A stretch of 64,000 nt of DNA from Kitasatospora aureofaciens (GTDB taxonomy: Bacteria; Actinomycetota; Actinomycetes; Streptomycetales; Streptomycetaceae): NCBI RefSeq assembly GCF_001188955.3, contig NZ_JPRF03000043.1, positions 186,001 through 250,000 of the forward strand, in the 5' to 3' direction. The translations under genes and the position numbers were made by a program. How positions within the stretch are numbered: the stretch's first letter is position 1; each line of letters begins with the position of its first letter. The notes beneath the pieces were generated by a model. The model was not told the origin of the DNA, searched no databases, and saw only the letters and a program-made list of their open reading frames with translations. This document shows positions 59,531-64,000 of this stretch, in pieces.

Positions 59531-60268
59531 CCGGTCTTCGCATCGGTTCACTGTGCTCGGGCTACGGCGGCCTCGACCTGGGCGTGCAGTCCGTCCTCGG
59601 CGGCCAGATCGCCTGGCACGCGGACCCGGCCCCCGGCGCCGCGGCCATCCTGGAGCACCACTGGCCCGGCGTCCCCAACCTGGGTGATATCACCCAGGTC
59701 GACTTCAGCACCGTCGAGCCGGTCTGCGTCCTCGTCGCCGGGTTCCCGTGCACCGACGTCTCGGTGGCGGGAACCCGGTCCGGACTGGCCGAGGGCACCC
59801 GCTCGGGCCTGTGGCACACCATCGCCCGCGCCATATCAACTCTCAAGCCCTGCCTGGTGATTCTGGAAAATGTCCGAGGCCTGCTCTCGACCCCCGCTCG
59901 CTCGAATACCGATGGCGACGTGGAGCCCTGCCTGTGGTGTCTGGGTGACGCCGGAGATGAACATCATCTGCGGGCACTCAGCGCCGTACTCGCTGACCTC
60001 GCCTCCGCGGGGATGGATGCACGCTGGCAGGTACTACGTGCCTCCGACGTCGGAGCTCCCCATCGAAGGGAACGGGGTTTCATCGCGTACTGGCACAAGA
60101 GCCTCGGGCCGCCACCCCGACTCGGACAAGTGGCTCCGGCCGAAGGCGTTCTGCCCCCGGCTGCGCGGAGTGGGTCGACTCAATGCAGGTGTTCAACCAG
60201 CCGGGCAAGGACATGGGCCGGAACCGGGCGAGCTACAACTACCGGTGCCCGAAGACATCGTGCGGCCA
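59527..60268 (+). pseudogene. DNA cytosine-5 methyltransferase (Dcm-like), broken
   Basis: From GTG 59527 the frame gives motif I (LRIGSLCSGYGGLDLGV), motif IV with the catalytic Cys in AGFPCTDVSVAG (Thr in place of the usual Gln after PC), motif VI (VILENVRGLLS) and motif VIII (GAPHRRERGF). The Cys-x2-Cys insert (PCLWCLGD) is that of phage-type enzymes. After about 60085 the frame shifts at least twice (KWLRPKAFCPRLR, then EWVDSMQVFNQPGKDMGRNR, then YNYRCPKTSCGQ). Homology ends near 60268. The rest of the gene is found inverted on the other strand. Not functional as it stands. Confidence 0.8.
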
Positions 60269-60269
60269 G

Positions 60270-60560
60270 CGCCGGTCCGCCAGGTACCTCCGGTCGGCAC
60301 GAGCAGCGGGGTCGCGCGGCCGCCGGCGAGGACGTCGCCGAACAGCGCGCCCTGTCCGGCGTCGGCCCGGCCGTCGGGTGCCGGCCAGAAGCGATCGATC
60401 CCGGCCCGGATGCGCGCCATCGTGTTGGGTGCCAGGCCCTCGGGGCACTCCTCGGTCTTCGGGCGGTCACCGATCGGCGTCCCTTCGATCGACCAGTCGA
60501 TCGCCGCGGCGGCCGACAGGGCGTCGGGCAGGCCCGGAATCTCGACGACGGCCCGCGCCT
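60270..60560 (-). pseudogene. inverted C-terminal piece of the Dcm-like gene
   Basis: The minus strand reads VVEIPGLPDALSAAAAIDWS, then IEGTPIGDRPKTEECPEGLA, PNTMARIRAGIDRFWPAPDG and TPLLVPTGGTWRTG. This is the target-recognition-to-C-terminal section (AIDWS...PIGDR...LAxxTxxRIxxGxxRF) of phage-type C5 methyltransferases. It continues logically from the YNYRCPKTSCGQ segment that ends on the plus strand at 60268, but in the opposite orientation. The likely explanation is an inversion within the gene. The remaining 60561-60783 has no supported gene. Confidence 0.65.
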
Positions 60561-60783
60561 GCGCCATCTCGGGCAGCAGCTTCTCCCAGTCCCCACGGAC
60601 CGTCACGGGTGCCTGCACCGGCATATTGACGGGGTTGCCGACGTGCAAGCAGAGGAGGTTGCCGTTCACCGACCCCGGTCCCGCCCGGCCCGCGGCCGAC
60701 GGCCTGCGGCCCGACCCGCCGTGGCGGCCGAAGTCGCCGACGGCGCGGTGAAGGTGTTCCGGCACGCCTACGCCGCCTGAGCG

Positions 60784-61428
60784 TCAGCTGCCCAGGAAGC
60801 GCAGCACCGCCAGTACCCTCCGGTTGCTGCCTTCGTCGCGGGGCAGCCGAAGCTTGTCGAACACCGCGTTGACGTGCTTCTCCACCGCGCTGCGCGAGAC
60901 GAACAGCTGCTGGGCGATGGCCGCGTTGGTGCATCCCTGGGCCATCAGGGTCAGCACGGTGCGCTCGCGCTCCGTCAGCAGTTCGAGGTCGTCTGTGTGG
61001 CGGGTGCGGGCCAGCAGGCGGCGCACCACCTCCGGGTCGAAGACCGTGTCGCCGCCGTGCACCCGCTCCAGCGCGGACAGGAACTCCTCCACCCGGGCGA
61101 CCCGGTCCTTCAGCAGGTACCCCACGCCCCGGGTGTCGGCGGCCAGCAGTTCGGCGGCGTACCGCTGTTCGACGTACTGGGACAGCACCAGCACCCCCAC
61201 CGCCGGGTGCTCGTAGCGAAGCCGCAGCGCGGCCCGCAGTCCTTCGTCGGTGTGGCTCGGCGGCATCCGCACGTCGATCACGACGACGTCGGGGGGCTCG
61301 GCGGCGACCGCGGCCAGCAGGGCGTCGGCGTCGCCGACCGCGGCGCTGACCTCGTGGCCCTCGTCGAGCAGCAGGCGCTCCAGGCCCACGCGCAGCAGGG
61401 CGGAGTCCTCGGCGATCATCAGGCGCAC
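60784..61428 (-). CDS. NarL/FixJ-type response regulator
   Basis: 214 residues. The receiver domain has the acidic pair in LMIAEDSALL, the phosphorylated Asp52 in VVVIDVRMPPSHTDEG and the Lys in GYLLKDRVARVEEF. The C-terminal LuxR HTH is LLTERERTVLTLMAQGCTNA, then AIAQQLFVSRSAVEKHVNAV and FDKLRLP. GTG 61428 lies inside the kinase gene with GGAG upstream; the ATG at 61419 would form a TGATG overlap but would cut the first beta strand. It is the partner of the kinase immediately upstream. The output genes are unknown, but the DedA gene in the same operon is a candidate target. Confidence 0.93.
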   Translation of the reverse strand: MRLMIAEDSALLRVGLERLLLDEGHEVSAAVGDADALLAAVAAEPPDVVVIDVRMPPSHTDEGLRAALRLRYEHPAVGVLVLSQYVEQRYAAELLAADTRGVGYLLKDRVARVEEFLSALERVHGGDTVFDPEVVRRLLARTRHTDDLELLTERERTVLTLMAQGCTNAAIAQQLFVSRSAVEKHVNAVFDKLRLPRDEGSNRRVLAVLRFLGS

Positions 61429-62504
61429 GGCAGCTCCGCGACGACGTGGGTGGGGCCGCCGGGCGGGCTGTCCACGCGCAGGCGTCCGTCGAGGGCGGCG
61501 ATGCGGCGTTGCAGGCCGGACAGTCCGGGGCCGGTGGGGTCGGCGCCGCCGCGTCCGTCGTCGTGCACCGACACCCGTACCAGGCTGGTGTCCTGGCCGA
61601 TCGCCACCTCGATCCGGGTGGCGCCGGCGTGCTTGGCCGCGTTGGTGAGGGCCTCGCGCACCGCGAAGTAGGCGGCGGTCTCGACGGCGGGGGCGGGGCG
61701 CCGGGCCAGATCGCCGCTGATGTGCACGGGGATGGGCGAGCGTTCGGCGTCCACGGCCAGGGCCTCGCGCAGTCCCAGCTGGTCCAGCGAGGCGGGGTAG
61801 GCCCGCCAGGCGACTTGCCGCAGTTCCTCCAGGGCCTGTTCCGCCTCGGCCTGCGCCTGGCGGTAGAGCTCCTCGGAGTTCTTGCGGCGTCCGCGGCCCA
61901 GGAGCATCGCCACGACGATGAGGCGCTGCTGCAGCCCGTCGTGCAGGTCGCGTTCGATGCGGCGCCGCTCGGCGTCCACGGCCTCGACGATCCCCGAGCG
62001 GGAGGCGGCGAGTTCGTCGATCCGGCGGCGCATCAGGGCCAGTTCGTCGGGGCCGAGGAAGCGGTGGGCCAGGCGCCGCTCCAGGTCGGCGACGGCGGCC
62101 AGCCCGGCCAGGTCGAGGAAGAGCAGCAGCAGTCCGGCGGTGAGCAGGTATCCGGCGACGGGCCAGCTGGGGCCCATCCCGTCGGCGTCGTGCCCGGCCA
62201 GCCAGCGCGCCAGACCGGAGGCGGCCGTCCAGGCGCCCGCCGCGAGCAGGAGCAGTGCGCCGCCGCCGGCCAGGCCCACGGGCACGCGGCACCACAGGTA
62301 GGCGGCGGCCCGGCGAGCTTCGACGCCCTCGGGGGCAGGCTCGGGGCCGCCGAGCAGGGCGGACACGCGCCGCTGCTCCAGTGCGGCCAGGCGCAGCGGC
62401 AGGCGGGCGCAGCGGGTGAGGGCGGCCGTGGCCAGGAGGGCGGGGGTGGCGAGCGCCGTGAGGGCGCCCAGGGCGATGCCGGCCGCGGCGCGGGCGGCCC
62501 TCAC
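61419..62504 (-). CDS. HisKA_3-type sensor histidine kinase
   Basis: 361 residues from a GTG that overlaps the DedA stop (GTGA). Four or so hydrophobic segments form the sensor part (GIALGALTALATPALLATAA; VGLAGGGALLLLAAGAW; YLLTAGLLLLFLDLAGLAAV). The phospho-acceptor is His188 in ERDLHDGLQQRLIVVAMLLG. The ATPase N-box is REALTNAAKHAGATRIEVAI and the G-box is HDDGRGGADPTGPGLSGLQR. No PAS or GAF domain. It signals to the following response regulator. The membrane-embedded sensor and the coupling to a DedA gene suggest sensing of membrane state. Confidence 0.92.
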   Translation of the reverse strand: MRAARAAAGIALGALTALATPALLATAALTRCARLPLRLAALEQRRVSALLGGPEPAPEGVEARRAAAYLWCRVPVGLAGGGALLLLAAGAWTAASGLARWLAGHDADGMGPSWPVAGYLLTAGLLLLFLDLAGLAAVADLERRLAHRFLGPDELALMRRRIDELAASRSGIVEAVDAERRRIERDLHDGLQQRLIVVAMLLGRGRRKNSEELYRQAQAEAEQALEELRQVAWRAYPASLDQLGLREALAVDAERSPIPVHISGDLARRPAPAVETAAYFAVREALTNAAKHAGATRIEVAIGQDTSLVRVSVHDDGRGGADPTGPGLSGLQRRIAALDGRLRVDSPPGGPTHVVAELPCA

Positions 62505-63196
62505 GCCCGGTGCCGAGCGCCCGGGCGGCGGCGCAGGCGTACCGCGAACCACCGGGCGGCGGCCAGGAGTGCGAGCGCCACGACCGCCTTGGACACCCAT
62601 CCCCCGTACTCCTCCACCATCTGCCAGTTGTCGCCGAGCCAGTATCCCAGCAGGACGAAGGCGGTGTTCCAGATCAGGCTGCCCAGGGCGGTCAGGGCTG
62701 TGAAGGCGGCGAAGGGCATGCGCTGGATCCCGGCGGGGATCGAGATGAGGCTGCGCACCACCGGCACCATGCGGGCGAGCAGCACGGCGGTGCGCCCGCG
62801 GCGGGCGAACCACGCCTCGGCGCGGTCGATCTCGTGCGCGCTTACGAGGGGGATGCGGGCGGCGAGGGCGCGGGTGCGCTCGCGGCCCAGGAGGGCGCCG
62901 GCGGCGTAGACGATCCAGGATCCGGCGACGGAGCCGACCGTGGTCCAGACGATGACGGCCGCCAGGTTCAATCGGCCCTGGCCTGCGGCGAATCCGGCCA
63001 CGGGCAGGACGATCTCGCTGGGGACGAACGGCAGGACGGTGTCGACGAGGTTGGTCAGCCCGGCGCCGGCGGCGCCGAGGGCGTCCATGGTGTCGACGGC
63101 CCATCCGGCGATGCCGCCGGCGGGCTCGGCGGTGTTGGTGTCCGAGACGGTGAAGGCGGCGGCGAGCAGCGGGGCTTGGGGCGGCGTTGCGATCAT
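62501..63196 (-). CDS. DedA-family membrane protein
   Basis: 231 residues of the DedA/SNARE-associated (VTT) family, which are lipid scramblase or undecaprenyl-phosphate flippase candidates. The first hydrophobic part has LVDTVLPFVPSEIVLPVAGF, with the re-entrant loop P-x-E-x-x-L-P-x-A-G, and WTTVGSVAGSWIVYAAGALL. The conserved Arg/Pro stretch GRTAVLLARMVPVVRSLISI, then PAGIQRMPFAAFTALTALGS follows, and WNTAFVLLGYWLGDNW is near the end. The operon is DedA, then kinase, then regulator, with overlaps at both joints. ATG 63196 was chosen; a GTG at 63205 is possible. The upstream region (63206-63556) holds only coding scraps (EGLEEAELRPGDPDAVEKLA near 63440-63510). Confidence 0.9.
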   Translation of the reverse strand: MIATPPQAPLLAAAFTVSDTNTAEPAGGIAGWAVDTMDALGAAGAGLTNLVDTVLPFVPSEIVLPVAGFAAGQGRLNLAAVIVWTTVGSVAGSWIVYAAGALLGRERTRALAARIPLVSAHEIDRAEAWFARRGRTAVLLARMVPVVRSLISIPAGIQRMPFAAFTALTALGSLIWNTAFVLLGYWLGDNWQMVEEYGGWVSKAVVALALLAAARWFAVRLRRRPGARHRA

Positions 63197-63556
63197 GCGG
63201 TTCACGCTAGGCAGCGGCTGTGCGGCCCGCCATGCGGTCGTCCACCCGGCCGTCCTGCGGTTTTCCGCAGGACGCCGTGGGCTCGGGCGCGGGGCTATCG
63301 GCGAGGTCGGCGTGCAGGACGACGGGCCGATCGTCCCAGCATCCGCCGACGCCTCGACTACGAGGACTGCCACGCCGGACGCGCCGCCGTCATCAGGACG
63401 GTCAACCGGCTCACCCTGGAGAACCAGTAACTGCGCGAACGCCGGAGGGGCTGGAAGAGGCCGAACTGCGCCCCGGCGATCCGGACGCGGTTGAGAAGCT
63501 CGCCGAACGCCTCTAGGGGCACCCTCGGCCCGGTATTCCGGTGCCGGAACAGGTCG

Positions 63557-63590
63557 GCGTGCCCGGTACGGGAGTCCGTACCGGGCACGC
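63557..63590. terminator. long hairpin downstream of the propeller gene
   Basis: A perfect 15-bp stem (GCGTGCCCGGTACGG, 63557-63571, with 63576-63590) and a 4-base GAGT loop. It lies 19 bases past the stop of the leftward repeat protein. Confidence 0.85.
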
Positions 63591-63608
63591 GGTCTCGCCG
63601 ACTGAGTA

Positions 63609-64000
63609 TCAGCTGCGCAGGTCGAGCGAGAGGGCCGTGGCGTTGCCGGCCTGGCCGGGGATGGCGTTGTCGTACCAGGTGCCGTCCGGGGCGCTGTAGA
63701 TCTCGTGCAGGGCACCGTTCTCGACGGCCTCGATCACACGGCTTCCGTCCGCCTTGACGCGCACGGCGAGTGCGCTGATGCCGCCGCCGACGCCGGGGAC
63801 GGCGTTGTCGTGCCAGGTACCGTCCGGGGCGGAGTAGATCTCGTGCAGCGCGCCGTTCTCCACGGCTTCGATCACGCGGGTGCTGTCGGGCTTGACCTGG
63901 ACGGAGACCGCGCTGATCCCGCCACCGACGCCGGCGACGGCGTTGTCGTGCCAAGTGCCGTCCGGGTCGGAGTAGATCTCGTGCAGTGCGCCGTTCTCCA
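63609..64000 (-). CDS. tandem-repeat propeller protein, C-terminal end (runs off window)
   Basis: The last 130 codons of a leftward gene whose start lies beyond the window. It is built of near-identical units of about 46 residues: VIEAVENGALHEIYSAPDGT, then WHDNAVPGVGGGISALAVRV and KADGSR. Two full units and part of a third are visible; the DNA repeats every 138 bases or so with very high identity. The W-x-D-N-x-x-P-G and ENGALHEIY motifs recall secreted propeller or lectin-like repeat proteins of Streptomyces (compare the gene at 2957). The high DNA identity suggests recent unit duplication. Export and function cannot be judged without the N-terminus. Confidence 0.75.
   Translation of the reverse strand, partial: ENGALHEIYSDPDGTWHDNAVAGVGGGISAVSVQVKPDSTRVIEAVENGALHEIYSAPDGTWHDNAVPGVGGGISALAVRVKADGSRVIEAVENGALHEIYSAPDGTWYDNAIPGQAGNATALSLDLRS

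Noticed and set aside
1..64000. CRISPR arrays, tRNA and rRNA genes
   Set aside because: No regularly spaced short repeats of CRISPR type, no cloverleaf-like tRNA and no rRNA sequence were noticed on either strand. The 138-base repeats at the right end are coding.

Overview
The window is about 72% GC by eye, with strongly GC-biased third codon positions, GTG/TTG starts, ATGA/GTGA start-stop overlaps, secreted beta-propeller proteins and many lipoproteins. This points to a Streptomyces or Kitasatospora-type actinomycete. The very high density of broken insertion sequences and gene fragments suggests accessory chromosome, such as an arm or subtelomeric region, or a plasmid-derived island, rather than core genome. 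No rRNA, tRNA or CRISPR array was seen.

Layout. 1-4.9 kb: the start of a LuxR/LAL-type regulator, a VOC protein fused out of frame to another regulator remnant, an OsmC/Ohr peroxidase, relics of a molybdopterin oxidoreductase and a cytochrome b, and a secreted propeller protein. 4.9-6.4 kb: a sedolisin (S53) peptidase. 6.8-10.2 kb: IS5 and ISAs1 remnants around a MarR-type gene pair. 10.2-11.7 kb: a divergent lactonase/Lrp pair. 12.4-14.6 kb: a small secreted protein, then a TetR/SnoaL-like divergent pair with clear operators. 14.9-15.6 kb: an IS110 remnant.

15.6-28.1 kb is the most coherent block. A leftward operon (SDR dehydrogenase, GntR regulator, D-galactonate dehydratase, aldose-epimerase-like protein, KDPG-type aldolase, PfkB kinase, SMP-30 lactonase) faces a rightward sugar ABC transporter and a secreted GH27 alpha-galactosidase. 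Together they read as a full route: release galactose outside, import it, oxidise it through galactonolactone and galactonate, and cleave it to pyruvate and glyceraldehyde-3-phosphate (De Ley-Doudoroff pathway).

28.1-31.7 kb: IS5 and LuxR fragments, an LprG/LppX-like lipoprotein and an IS701 element with both inverted repeats. 31.9-36.5 kb: three translationally coupled genes (small membrane protein; unknown protein; 1149-residue protein with a Lon-peptidase-like domain, a membrane helix and WD40 propellers). This is the best candidate for an undescribed system. 36.5-42.6 kb: lipoproteins, a small zinc-finger protein, an SCO2583-like membrane protein, a DsbD-N-like/thioredoxin lipoprotein pair and a secreted HExxH protease. 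42.6-46.4 kb: remnants, a tyrosinase and a flavin monooxygenase.

46.4-52.2 kb is an IS graveyard. It includes an IS30 transposase gene split precisely by a group II intron that encodes a reverse transcriptase/HNH protein. 52.3-57.6 kb: an NmrA-like/TetR pair sharing operators, IS982 and SDR remnants, an APH-type phosphotransferase and a gene with an in-frame TAA. 57.9-64 kb: a neprosin-family protein, a rearranged Dcm methyltransferase gene, a DedA/histidine kinase/response regulator operon and the end of a 46-residue-repeat propeller protein running off the window.
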